Source: Devosia riboflavina (GTDB taxonomy: Bacteria > Pseudomonadota > Alphaproteobacteria > Rhizobiales > Devosiaceae). From it: a stretch of 64,000 nucleotides of DNA. Both the position numbers and the translations under genes were made by a program. The notes under the pieces were generated by a model, which was given only the letters and a program-made list of their open reading frames with translations, ran no database searches and was not told where the DNA came from. Of this stretch, positions 1 to 7,594 are shown in pieces; the first letter of the stretch is position 1, and every line of letters starts with the position of its first letter. The DNA lies in assembly GCF_000743575.1 (NCBI RefSeq), contig NZ_JQGC01000028.1:20970-84969 (forward strand), in the 5' to 3' direction.

Positions 1-23
1 ATCGAGATCGCGGAAAATCCCGC

Positions 24-854
24 TTAGAACTGCGCCGTCACCGGATCAGACCCGATACGACCATCGGCGCTATCCAGCCCGTTGATCGCGGCCTTATCCT
101 CGGCACTCAGCGAGAAATCGAAAACATCGAAATTCTCGACGATGCGGCTCGGGGTCACCGATTTCGGGATGACGACAAGGCCTTCTTCGATGTGCCAGCG
201 GATGATGACCTGGGCCGGGCTCTTGCCGTGGCGCTGGGCGATGGCTGATATCGCCGGATCGGCGAGCAGCGTCCCCTGGCCGAGCGGGCTCCAGCTTTCG
301 GTGATGATCTTTTTGGGCTCATAGGCGGCGCGGAGCTTGCGCTGCTGGAAGCGCGGATGGAGCTGGACCTGGTTGATCACAGGCAAAATGCCGGTCGCAT
401 CGGCGAGGTCGTCGATATAGGTGCCCTCGAAATTCGAGACGCCGATGGAGCGCGCCTTGCCTTCTTCCTTGAGGCGGATCAGCGCTTTCCAGGTTTCGAC
501 ATATTTGCCGCGATAGGCCGAGGGCCAGTGGATGAGATAGAGATCGACATAGTCGGTGCCAAGACGCTTCAAGCTGGCATCCATGGCACGCAGGGTTTCG
601 TCAAAACCCTGGTCGTCGTTCCAGACCTTGGTGGTGAGGAAGATGTCGCCGCGGGCGACGCCGGACTTGGCGATGCCCTGCCCCACGCCTTCTTCGTTCT
701 GATAAACGGCGGCGGTATCGATGTGGCGATAGCCGGCCTTGAGTGCTGCATCGACGGCGGTGACGGCGACGTCATTGGGTGTCTGCCAGACGCCGAGCCC
801 GATCTGGGGAATGGAACGGCCGTCGTGGAAGGTCACGTGGGGTTGCGTGCTCAT
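24..854 (-). CDS. Aldo/keto reductase
   Basis: Cytoplasmic NAD(P)H-dependent carbonyl reductase of the 2,5-diketogluconate-reductase-like branch; its substrate cannot be read from sequence. The protein is 276 residues, one (beta/alpha)8 barrel of normal length. The catalytic tetrad is visible: Asp and Tyr in HIDTAAVYQNE, Lys in TTKVW and His in YLIHWP. The cofactor-binding segment VIPKSVTPSRIVEN lies near the C terminus. I chose the ATG giving MSTQPHVTF because the barrel begins there; in-frame ATGs at 866 and 965 would add unconserved residues. It is divergent from the aldolase gene across about 200 bases. It is not of the AKR6 type described for deoxynivalenol epimerisation in Devosia. Confidence 0.9.
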   Translation of the reverse strand: MSTQPHVTFHDGRSIPQIGLGVWQTPNDVAVTAVDAALKAGYRHIDTAAVYQNEEGVGQGIAKSGVARGDIFLTTKVWNDDQGFDETLRAMDASLKRLGTDYVDLYLIHWPSAYRGKYVETWKALIRLKEEGKARSIGVSNFEGTYIDDLADATGILPVINQVQLHPRFQQRKLRAAYEPKKIITESWSPLGQGTLLADPAISAIAQRHGKSPAQVIIRWHIEEGLVVIPKSVTPSRIVENFDVFDFSLSAEDKAAINGLDSADGRIGSDPVTAQF

Positions 855-897
855 CTTGTTATCCATTGCTAGGGAGAATTGCGCCGAAGGACTCAGC

Positions 898-919
898 TTC
901 ATCGTCTTATTACGATGAA
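898..919. promoter_or_regulatory. Inverted repeat between divergent genes
   Basis: TTCATCGT and ACGATGAA form a perfect 8-bp inverted repeat around a 6-base AT-rich spacer. It lies 44 bases upstream of the reductase start, in the only gap between that gene and the divergent aldolase gene. This is the size and place of a dimeric repressor or activator site, but no regulator gene is adjacent, so the role is inferred. Confidence 0.35.
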
Positions 920-1060
920 AGAACCGTGCTGCCAAGTTCCAAAAGAATCTACCATACAAGATCATCCTTTCGTCTGATAACCCAAGGTCTAATCGACGGC
1001 ACGATCCGAAAGTCTAAGCTTCTGGCATCCCCGTTCCCACACCAAGGCGCCAGACAGAAG

Positions 1061-2089
1061 ATGACCAAGTCGCTCAATGCCATCGCTCAGAAGCTGATGA
1101 CACAAGGCCAGGGCATTCTCGCCGCGGACGAATCCGAAGGCACGATTGCCAAGCGCTTCGCCAAGATCAACCTGCCCAATTCCCTCGACCTTCGGCGCGA
1201 CTATCGCGAGATGCTGTTCCGCTCGACCGATGCGATGCGCAACTATATCTCGGGTGTCATCCTCACCGAAGAGACGCTGGAACAATCCGCTGCCGACGGC
1301 ACCCCGTTCCGCGCCATTCTCGCCGATGTCGACACCATTCCCGGCATCAAGGTCGACCGCGGCGCCTTTCCCATGCCCGGCGATAGCGGCGAAAAGATCA
1401 CCGAGGGTCTCGACGGCCTGCGCCAGCGCCTCGAACGCTATGCCTCGCTCGGCGCCGGCTTTGCCAAGTGGCGGGCCGTCATCACCATCAATGACGTGGC
1501 CCCGACCCGCAACAATATTCGCGCCAATGCCCATGCGCTGGCCCGCTATGCCATCCTCTGCCAGGAAGCCGGCATCGTGCCGGTGGTCGAGCCCGAAGTC
1601 GTCGGCGATGGCGATCCCGGCAACCATTCGCTCGAACGCTGCGCCCAGGTAACCGGCGAAGTGCTCGAAAACACTTTCAAGGAACTGCGCCTTGCCGGCG
1701 TCGATCTCTCGGGCATGCTCCTGAAGCCCAATATGGTGCTGCCCGGGGTCAATTCGCGCGATCGGCCCTCCGTCGAGGAAGTGGCCAAGCGCACGGTGGA
1801 AGTCTTGAAGGAACATGTTCCCGCCGCCGTGCCGGGCATTGCCTTCCTTTCGGGCGGCCAGACCGACGAAGAAGCGACCGCCCATCTCTCGGCCATGAAC
1901 CGCATTCCGTTCAAGCCCTGGCCGATGACCTTCTCCTATGGTCGGGCCCTGCAGAACGTGGCGCTGCGCACCTGGGCCGGCCGCCGCGAGAATTTCCCGG
2001 CGGCGCAAGCCGCCTTCACCCACCGCGCCCATATGAACTCGCTCGCCGCTCTCGGCGAATGGACCAACGAGCTCGACCGGGCCGCTTGA
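1061..2089 (+). CDS. fda: Fructose-bisphosphate aldolase, class I
   Basis: Cleaves fructose 1,6-bisphosphate to dihydroxyacetone phosphate and glyceraldehyde 3-phosphate, or the reverse, through a Schiff base without metal. The 342-residue protein belongs to the animal/plant-type class I family. The Schiff-base lysine is in MLLKPNM (about residue 222), the second active-site lysine in KWRAV (about 137), and the phosphate-binding segment is FLSGGQTDEEA. The start at MTKSLNAIAQ fits the family; the open frame continues about 94 codons upstream but reads through the divergent promoter region. A strong terminator follows, so it is probably monocistronic. Confidence 0.93.
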   Translation: MTKSLNAIAQKLMTQGQGILAADESEGTIAKRFAKINLPNSLDLRRDYREMLFRSTDAMRNYISGVILTEETLEQSAADGTPFRAILADVDTIPGIKVDRGAFPMPGDSGEKITEGLDGLRQRLERYASLGAGFAKWRAVITINDVAPTRNNIRANAHALARYAILCQEAGIVPVVEPEVVGDGDPGNHSLERCAQVTGEVLENTFKELRLAGVDLSGMLLKPNMVLPGVNSRDRPSVEEVAKRTVEVLKEHVPAAVPGIAFLSGGQTDEEATAHLSAMNRIPFKPWPMTFSYGRALQNVALRTWAGRRENFPAAQAAFTHRAHMNSLAALGEWTNELDRAA

Positions 2090-2140
2090 TCGTCTCGATC
2101 AGGCTGCTTGATCTCTTATTGACGTCCCAACGTCACGACT

Positions 2141-2178
2141 GGCGCGCTCTTCTCCCGGAGCGCGCCTTTTCTTTTTCG
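2141..2178 (+). terminator. Rho-independent terminator of the aldolase gene
   Basis: GGCGCGCTC and GAGCGCGCC form a 9-bp GC-rich stem with a short loop, followed by TTTTCTTTTT. It lies about 50 bases after the aldolase stop codon. Confidence 0.85.
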
Positions 2179-2212
2179 GTCTTTCTCACTAACGCCCCGC
2201 GAACTCGACGCG

Positions 2213-2343
2213 ACACCCTCCCCTTAACGGGGAGGGCTGGGGAGGGGTGTTCACGCCCTCTGAAAACCGTGGCTCCCGCACCCCCTCCCATCCTCCCCCG
2301 TCAAGGGGGAGGTGCCACCGAATTCGCTATGGCGAAATCGGTG
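2213..2343. repeat. Palindromic intergenic element with arms and a hairpin module
   Basis: Two GC-rich palindromic arms (CCCTCCCC..GGGGAGGG and CCTCCCCC..GGGGGAGG) flank a short middle, and a hairpin CACCGAATTCGC-tatg-GCGAAATCGGTG (one mismatch) is attached at the right. The arms and the segment GAAAACCGTGGCTCCCGC recur in reverse orientation at 49227-49361. The right hairpin recurs at 20074-20099. The rest of the 390-base gap holds the aldolase terminator and the short leader of the next gene; I see no gene in it. Confidence 0.75.
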
Positions 2344-2479
2344 CGGGTCGGTGACCGTGGATAAATCTCCGCAAACGCCGCACACATTGCCACCCCTTGG
2401 CCCATACCCTATTGGAGGCCGGTCCCTTTCTTGCCAAAATGGCACCTTACGGACACGCAGCGTCATCTCCGGAACCTCC

Positions 2480-3085
2480 ATGGCCCCTCAGCTCTATCTC
2501 ATCACTCCAGCCGATCCGGATCTTGCGCAGTTTCCGCGCCAGTTGATGAGCGTGCTGACGGGTCCTGAAATCGCCGCCCTCTTGGTGCGCCGCGGTTCGC
2601 TCGATGATGCCGCCTATGCCGAATTGGCCGAGCGGCTGGTGCAGATCGGCCAGGCGGCCGGCGCCGCAGTGCTCGTCGAAGACGATGTGGCCCTCGCCCG
2701 CTCGATCGGCGCCGATGGCGTGCACGTGACGACGGGCGGCACCAAGGCCATTCGCGCCGCGGTTTCGGCGCTCAAGCCCGACGGCATTGTCGGGGTGGGC
2801 AATGTGCGCACGCGCCATGATGCGATGAGCTTTGGCGAGCTCGATGTCGACTATGTGATGTTCGGCCCACTCGGCGGGCCCGTGGATCCGCAGGCGGCGG
2901 AACTGGCGCAATGGTGGGCCGAGACCTTTGAGGTCCCGGCCGTTCACTCAAATCCGGCCGCCGCGCCTGATGCGGGGGACGAAACGGGTGCCGAATTCCT
3001 CGCGCTCTCCGATTGCGTCTGGACCAAGGCAGATCCGGTGGCTTCGCTGGCCGCCTTTGCCAAAGCCGAAAAGGCCAAAGCATGA
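2480..3085 (+). CDS. Thiamine-phosphate synthase-like (ThiE/TenI fold) protein
   Basis: A 201-residue protein with the TMP-synthase/TenI barrel. Recognisable parts are LYLITP at strand 1, DGVHV, DYVMFGPLGG (the phosphate-binding loop region) and the final helix. True ThiE hallmarks are altered: the usual VQLR.K segment reads LLVRRGSLD, the HLGQxD segment reads HVTTGG, and GxSxH reads GVGNVRTRHD. Enzyme activity is therefore doubtful, and it may act more like TenI or have another role. Its stop overlaps the start of the Sel1-repeat gene by 4 bases (ATGA), so the two are translationally coupled. The start at MAPQLYL was chosen because the strand begins there. Confidence 0.75.
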   Translation: MAPQLYLITPADPDLAQFPRQLMSVLTGPEIAALLVRRGSLDDAAYAELAERLVQIGQAAGAAVLVEDDVALARSIGADGVHVTTGGTKAIRAAVSALKPDGIVGVGNVRTRHDAMSFGELDVDYVMFGPLGGPVDPQAAELAQWWAETFEVPAVHSNPAAAPDAGDETGAEFLALSDCVWTKADPVASLAAFAKAEKAKA

Positions 3086-4257
3086 GCTGGCGCGCGCCGC
3101 TGCTGGCGCTGACCCTTGCCACGGCCCTTGCCGTCCCGGCTTTCGCCCAGACCCGCTCGCAGGCGGATGCGGAAGAAGCCGCGAACATTTCCAATGCCAT
3201 TTTCGGCCCCACCGAACCGGCCGACTACGCCTTCGGCGCCTTCCAGCGTGGCTACTTTCTGACCGCGCTGGAACTGGCCCTGCCGCGCGCCGAACAGGGC
3301 GATGGCGCAGCGCAGACCCTGATTGCCGAAATCTACTCCAAGGGTCTTGGCGTGGCCCAGAATGTCGAACGGGCCGCCGGCTGGTATCAGCTTGCTGCCA
3401 AGAATGGTGACAAGCTGGCCATCTTTGAGCTGGGCATGTTCTACCAGGACGGCACCGGCGTGGCGCAGGACCGCGAAAGGGCGGCCGAGCTTTTCAAGGA
3501 AGCCGCCGACAAGGGCTATGCGCCAGCCAAGTATAATCTGGCTCTGCTCCATGTCGAAGGCATCTATGCCGATCCCAGCCTGACGACAGCCGCGCGGCTG
3601 ATGAAGGAAGCGGCCGACGCCGATCTCGCCGAGGCTCAATATGACTATGGCTCCATGCTGATCGAAGGCGCTGGCGTCGCCCCCGATGCCGCCGAAGGCG
3701 CCCGCTATATCGGCCTTGCCGCCGAACAGGACCTGACCGCCGCCCAGATCGACTACGCCACCCTCCTTTATCTCGGCCAGGGCATTGCGCGCGATATCGA
3801 AGCCGCGGCCGGCTGGTACGAACAGGCGGCCGAAGGCGGCAATCCCGTGGCGCAGAACCGCCTCGCAAAACTCATGGCCGTCGGCGAGGGCACGGCGCTC
3901 GACCTCGAAACCGCAGCCATGTGGCGCGCGCTGGCCCGGCGCCAGGGGCTTTCCGATCCCTCGCTCGACCGATTGCTGGTTTCCATTCCCCCTGATGCTT
4001 TGGCCCGGGCCGAAGAGCGCGCCCGCTTCTGGCCTTCGACCCCGCCCAGCATCGAGACCGTCGCCGAAATTCCGACGACGCCAAAGGTCTTTGGCCCGCC
4101 CCTGCCGGCACCGACCGACATGGAAAATGCCCCGAGCCGCGTCGTGCTGCCCAATGGCGTGACCAATGCCAAGCCGCCCGCTCCGGCGCCTGCCGCCGCG
4201 CCGGTCGAGACCGAACCGGCTGATCCGGCCACCACCGAACCGGCGCAAGACCCTTGA
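3082..4257 (+). CDS. Exported Sel1-repeat (TPR-like) protein
   Basis: A 391-residue exported protein. Residues 1-22 are a signal peptide (basic start, hydrophobic LLALTLATALAVP, AFA cleavage). After it come about seven Sel1 repeats of roughly 36 residues with the pattern A..LGLGV..D...A..WY..AA..G, helical hairpins that scaffold protein-protein contacts. The C-terminal 80 residues are rich in Pro, Ala and Glu and probably disordered. It overlaps the upstream ThiE-like gene by 4 bases. Sel1 proteins often act in envelope assembly or signalling, but nothing here names a partner. Confidence 0.85.
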   Translation: MSWRAPLLALTLATALAVPAFAQTRSQADAEEAANISNAIFGPTEPADYAFGAFQRGYFLTALELALPRAEQGDGAAQTLIAEIYSKGLGVAQNVERAAGWYQLAAKNGDKLAIFELGMFYQDGTGVAQDRERAAELFKEAADKGYAPAKYNLALLHVEGIYADPSLTTAARLMKEAADADLAEAQYDYGSMLIEGAGVAPDAAEGARYIGLAAEQDLTAAQIDYATLLYLGQGIARDIEAAAGWYEQAAEGGNPVAQNRLAKLMAVGEGTALDLETAAMWRALARRQGLSDPSLDRLLVSIPPDALARAEERARFWPSTPPSIETVAEIPTTPKVFGPPLPAPTDMENAPSRVVLPNGVTNAKPPAPAPAAAPVETEPADPATTEPAQDP

Positions 4258-4391
4258 ACCCGGCCAAGTTCTGAGGCAATAAGCCCGCCAAACTTTCAAT
4301 TGAAGCGGCAGGGCACTGGCCCCACTTGCGCCGCGTCGGGATGAAAATTCCGGCGGCGCTCAATGAACCGCTTGAGCCAAGCGAGTACACA

Positions 4392-5186
4392 ATGGCGCGT
4401 TCCGCCCTCCTAACCGTCATGGTCAATGCCGCCATCAAGGCCGGCAAGTCACTGTCGCGCGATTTCAACGAGGTGGAAAACCTGCAGGTGTCCCGCAAGG
4501 GCCCGGCCGATTTCGTCTCGAAGGCCGATCTCCGCGCCGAACAGATCGTCTATGACGAACTGCGCAAGGCCCGCCCGACCTATGCCTTCCTGATGGAAGA
4601 AGGCGGCGAAGTCGCCGGCACCGACGGCCAGCACAGCTGGATCATCGACCCGCTCGACGGCACCACCAATTTCCTCCACTCGATCCCGCTCTTTGCCGTG
4701 GCCATCGCCTTGCAGCGCGGCGACGAGATCGTTGCCTCGGTGATCTACAATCCGATCCTGGACGAACTCTACACTGCCGAAAAGGGCGGCGGCGCCTGGC
4801 TCGCCGACCGCAAGCGCCTGCGCGTCGCCGAACGCCGGCACCTTTCGGACGCCGTGGTCGCCACCGGCATCAAGACCCAGGGCACGTCCAATGACGGGCT
4901 GCAATTGCGCCAGTTGAGCCATATCAATCCCGCCGTTGCCGGCATTCGCCGCTCGGGCTCGATTGCGGTCGACATGGCCTGGCTCGCCTCGGGCCGCTTT
5001 GACGCGCTCTGGGAAGCGGGCTTGAAGCCCTGGGACGTTGCGCCAGGTCTTCTCATGGTCAAGGAAGCCGGCGGCCTCGTCACCGACTATGCCGGCCAGC
5101 CCGGCTCGGTCTGGAACGGCCAGATCGTCGCCGGCAACGAGACCCTGCACGGGGCTTTGTTCAAGCAGCTTCGTTCGGTTCAGTAA
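4392..5186 (+). CDS. suhB: Inositol monophosphatase family protein SuhB
   Basis: Mg-dependent, lithium-sensitive phosphatase fold acting on inositol monophosphates. In E. coli the homologue SuhB also serves in rRNA antitermination. The 264-residue length is normal. Metal-binding motifs are present: the Glu of FLMEEGGE, WIIDPLDGTTNFLHSIPLFAVA (DPxDGT) and WDVAPGLLMVKEAGG near residue 210. The start at MARSALLTVM matches the family; the longer frame from 4326 adds 22 unrelated residues. It stands alone, with about 130 bases before it and a palindromic repeat after it. Confidence 0.92.
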   Translation: MARSALLTVMVNAAIKAGKSLSRDFNEVENLQVSRKGPADFVSKADLRAEQIVYDELRKARPTYAFLMEEGGEVAGTDGQHSWIIDPLDGTTNFLHSIPLFAVAIALQRGDEIVASVIYNPILDELYTAEKGGGAWLADRKRLRVAERRHLSDAVVATGIKTQGTSNDGLQLRQLSHINPAVAGIRRSGSIAVDMAWLASGRFDALWEAGLKPWDVAPGLLMVKEAGGLVTDYAGQPGSVWNGQIVAGNETLHGALFKQLRSVQ

Positions 5187-5251
5187 GTCCAACGCATTCC
5201 TCACCACAGAGGGATATGAATCCGGAACTGCCGAAAGCGTCGAAAAACTCG

Positions 5252-5319
5252 GTGTCATCCCCGCGAAAGCGGGGATCTCTGTTTCCGGGCAGGGAGATTG
5301 CCGCTTTCGCGGGGACGAC
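5252..5319. repeat. Palindromic element, GTCATCCCCGCGAAAG type
   Basis: Two arms, each a hairpin of the form CCCCGCgaaaGCGGGG, are inverted about a short centre. The same design recurs at 14078-14145 and 26950-27020, and half copies lie at 7555-7579 and 43797-43840. It fills most of the gap between suhB and the MotA-like gene. No coding potential is evident. Confidence 0.8.
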
Positions 5320-5432
5320 GCAAAGCCGCTTCATGACGCTCTGCCGTTAACCTTTTCCATTGTCACGCCATTCTGCCGCCACTACTCTTCGGCGCAGTTG
5401 ATTTGCTGTGCGCGGGGCAAAGGTCAGGCACG

Positions 5433-6422
5433 ATGACGCAAGGTTACGATCCCTATCACCTCGCCAGTCCCACCGTTTACCTCGTCAAAATCGTCATTTT
5501 CCTGGTGCTGGTCGCCCTCGTCGCGGCGATCCTGTTCACCAATATCGTGACCTTCTTCTGGGCGAACCCCTTCATCAATTCGATGATTTTCTTCGCCCTC
5601 TTCATCGGCATTTTCCTCTCGTTCCGGCAGCTCTTCCGGCTGTTTCCGGAGGTGAAGTGGGTCAATTCGCTCCAGGACGGCAATTCGACCCAGGTGCGAC
5701 CGCCGGTCCTCCTGGCCCCCGTCGCCGGGCTTTTGCGCGAGCGCATCGGCGAGGCGGTGATCACGCCGACCTCCATGCGCTCGATCCTCGATTCCGTGGG
5801 CAATCGCCTCGATGAGGCCAAGGACACGTCGCGCTACCTGACGGGCCTCCTGGTTTTCCTCGGCCTCATGGGTACCTTTTACGGCCTCCTCGAAACCGTG
5901 GGCTCGGTCGCCGGCGTCATCAACGCGCTCGATGTGACCTCGGCCGATAGCGCCTCGCTTTTCACCAATCTCAAGGAAGGCCTTGCCGCCCCGCTGGCGG
6001 GCATGGGCACCGCCTTCTCGTCCTCGCTTTTCGGTCTCGCCGGTTCGCTGATCCTTGGCTTCCTCGACCTGCAGACGAGCCAGGCCCAGAACGCATTCTA
6101 TACCGATCTCGAAGACTGGATGACCTCCATGACCGAGCTCGACCACCCGGTCAGCGCCATGCAGGCCAATGCCGGCGGCCCCGACATGCAGGCCATGATC
6201 GACAGCATCGGCGCCACCATGCAGAACCAGAGTTCCTCCCAGAACGCCATCCGCGCCATGGCGGAACTCGCCCGCGGCATCGATGGGCTGGTGAAACACA
6301 TCCGCACCGAGCAGGAAGACCTGCGCGCCTATATTACCGAGCAGAGCGAGACCAACCGGAAACTGCGCGACCTCATCGAAGCCATGCTCAACGAGAGCGA
6401 CACTTCCGGGCGCCGGGACTAG
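5433..6422 (+). CDS. MotA/TolQ/ExbB-type proton channel protein
   Basis: A 329-residue inner-membrane protein. Two hydrophobic helices lie at about residues 12-38 and 44-63, and two more at about 140-160 and 190-215. The segment between the latter, GLMGTFYGLLETVGSV, resembles the MotA/TolQ/ExbB core where Thr and small residues line the proton path. The C-terminal 80 residues are hydrophilic and helical. It is followed after only 3 bases by an OmpA-domain partner, giving the stator-like pairing of MotA/MotB or TolQ/TolR. No flagellar or tol genes are near, so it is probably a separate envelope-energising complex. The start at MTQGYDPYHL is the first ATG after the repeat-rich gap. Confidence 0.82.
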   Translation: MTQGYDPYHLASPTVYLVKIVIFLVLVALVAAILFTNIVTFFWANPFINSMIFFALFIGIFLSFRQLFRLFPEVKWVNSLQDGNSTQVRPPVLLAPVAGLLRERIGEAVITPTSMRSILDSVGNRLDEAKDTSRYLTGLLVFLGLMGTFYGLLETVGSVAGVINALDVTSADSASLFTNLKEGLAAPLAGMGTAFSSSLFGLAGSLILGFLDLQTSQAQNAFYTDLEDWMTSMTELDHPVSAMQANAGGPDMQAMIDSIGATMQNQSSSQNAIRAMAELARGIDGLVKHIRTEQEDLRAYITEQSETNRKLRDLIEAMLNESDTSGRRD

Positions 6423-6425
6423 ACC

Positions 6426-7451
6426 ATGGCATCGAGCCGCTCACGCCGCAGGGTAGAGGCCAATTACTGGCCGGGCTTCGTCGACGCCCTGTCGAGCCTG
6501 CTGCTCGTCATTATTTTTCTTTTGAGCCTCTTCATGCTCACCCAGTTTTTCCTGGGGCAGGAAATCCAGGGACGGGATACCGCGCTATCGCGGCTCAATA
6601 GCCAGATCGCCGAATTGACCGAACTCCTGCAGCTCGAACGCGCCAATTCCGACGATCTGACCTCGCAACTGGCAACGCTGACCGCGACCCTCGCCACAGC
6701 CGATGCGCAGAACCAGAGCCTGACGAGCCAGCTTGCCGGCATCGGCGCCGGTCTCGGCGATCGCGACGACACCATTGCGGGTCTCCAGGAAGACCTTATC
6801 GATGCCGAAAAGCTCTCGGACGAGGCCAATGCGCAGGTGACCCTGCTCAACCAGCAATTGGCCGCGCTGCGCACCCAGATCGCGGCGCTGGAATCGGCGT
6901 TGGAGGCCTCGGAAACCCGCGACACGGAATCGCGCACCCAGATCGCCGATCTCGGCCGGCGTCTCAATCTCGCCCTCGCCCAGCGTGTGCAGGACCTGTC
7001 GCGCTATCGCTCCGACTTCTTCGGGCGCCTGCGCGAAATCCTCGAAGGCCGCGCCGATGTACGCGTTGTCGGCGATCGCTTCGTCTTCCAGTCCGAAGTG
7101 CTGTTCGATCCCGGCCAGGCCGACCTGACCGAGGCAGCTTCGCCGCAACTCGACGCGCTGGCCGAAGCCATTCTGCAGCTCGAGAACGAAATTCCGGCCG
7201 ATATCAACTGGGTGCTGCGCATCGATGGCCATACCGACAGCCGCCCGATTTCCAATGCCCGCTTCCCGTCCAACTGGGAGCTTTCGGCGGCACGCGCCAT
7301 TTCGGTGGCGCAATATCTCGTCGGCAAGGGCGTTGCCCCGGCGCGGCTCGTCGCGGCAGGCTTTGGCGAATTCGCCCCGCTTGATCCCGGCACGACGGAA
7401 GAGGCGTTCAGGCGCAATCGACGGATCGAGTTCAAGCTGACGGAAGGGTGA
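6426..7451 (+). CDS. OmpA/MotB-like peptidoglycan-binding membrane protein
   Basis: A 341-residue partner of the preceding channel protein. A basic N terminus is followed by one membrane helix (about 20-43) that starts with WPGFVDALSSLLLV; its Asp matches the essential proton-carrying Asp of MotB-type proteins. Residues 45-190 form a long heptad-rich coiled coil full of Gln, Leu and Ala. The C-terminal domain (about 210-341) is OmpA-like, with IDGHTDSRPI, NWELSAARA and RRIEFKL for peptidoglycan binding. The 3-base gap to the upstream gene implies one operon. The coiled coil could span the distance to the wall. Confidence 0.85.
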   Translation: MASSRSRRRVEANYWPGFVDALSSLLLVIIFLLSLFMLTQFFLGQEIQGRDTALSRLNSQIAELTELLQLERANSDDLTSQLATLTATLATADAQNQSLTSQLAGIGAGLGDRDDTIAGLQEDLIDAEKLSDEANAQVTLLNQQLAALRTQIAALESALEASETRDTESRTQIADLGRRLNLALAQRVQDLSRYRSDFFGRLREILEGRADVRVVGDRFVFQSEVLFDPGQADLTEAASPQLDALAEAILQLENEIPADINWVLRIDGHTDSRPISNARFPSNWELSAARAISVAQYLVGKGVAPARLVAAGFGEFAPLDPGTTEEAFRRNRRIEFKLTEG

Positions 7452-7507
7452 TTTCCGACCCGCTTCAGCGGGTCAAATCGCTCCAGTGGAGCGATTTGAG
7501 GAAATCA
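7449..7507. repeat. Three-way-junction palindromic element
   Basis: Outer stem TGATTTCC (7449-7456) pairs with GGAAATCA (7500-7507). Inside it, directly abutting, are hairpin 1 (GACCCGC-ttca-GCGGGTC, 7457-7474) and hairpin 2 (AAATCGCTCC-agt-GGAGCGATTT, 7475-7497). All three stems are perfect. The left outer strand contains the stop codon of the OmpA-like gene. Hairpin 2 recurs at 16313-16335. Confidence 0.8.
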
Positions 7508-7554
7508 CGGGTCGAGCCATGCGAGACCCCGGGCCAGCGTCTTCGCAAACAGAG

Positions 7555-7579
7555 ATTCCCGCTCTCGCGGGAATGACAC
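7555..7579. repeat. Half copy of the GTGTCATTCCCGCGAAAG element
   Basis: ATTCCCGCtctcGCGGGAAT followed by GACAC is a single arm of the palindromic family seen complete at 14078-14145. It lies just before the stop codon of the convergent ABC exporter gene. Confidence 0.6.
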
Positions 7580-7594
7580 CGGGGATAGCAGGCC

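Noticed and set aside
24..854. DepB-like deoxynivalenol-epimerising reductase known from Devosia
   Set aside because: The sequence belongs to the 2,5-diketogluconate-reductase-like group, not the AKR6 type, and no PQQ dehydrogenase is nearby.
5433..7451. Zorya-type anti-phage defence system (ZorA/ZorB)
   Set aside because: The pair resembles ZorAB in domains, but no ZorC, ZorD helicase or ZorE nuclease is next to it; the neighbours are SuhB and an ABC exporter.
7449..7507. tRNA-like gene in the cloverleaf-like element
   Set aside because: It has no CCA-end pairing of proper length, no TpsiC motif and no anticodon arm of 5+7 bases; it is a three-stem palindrome.
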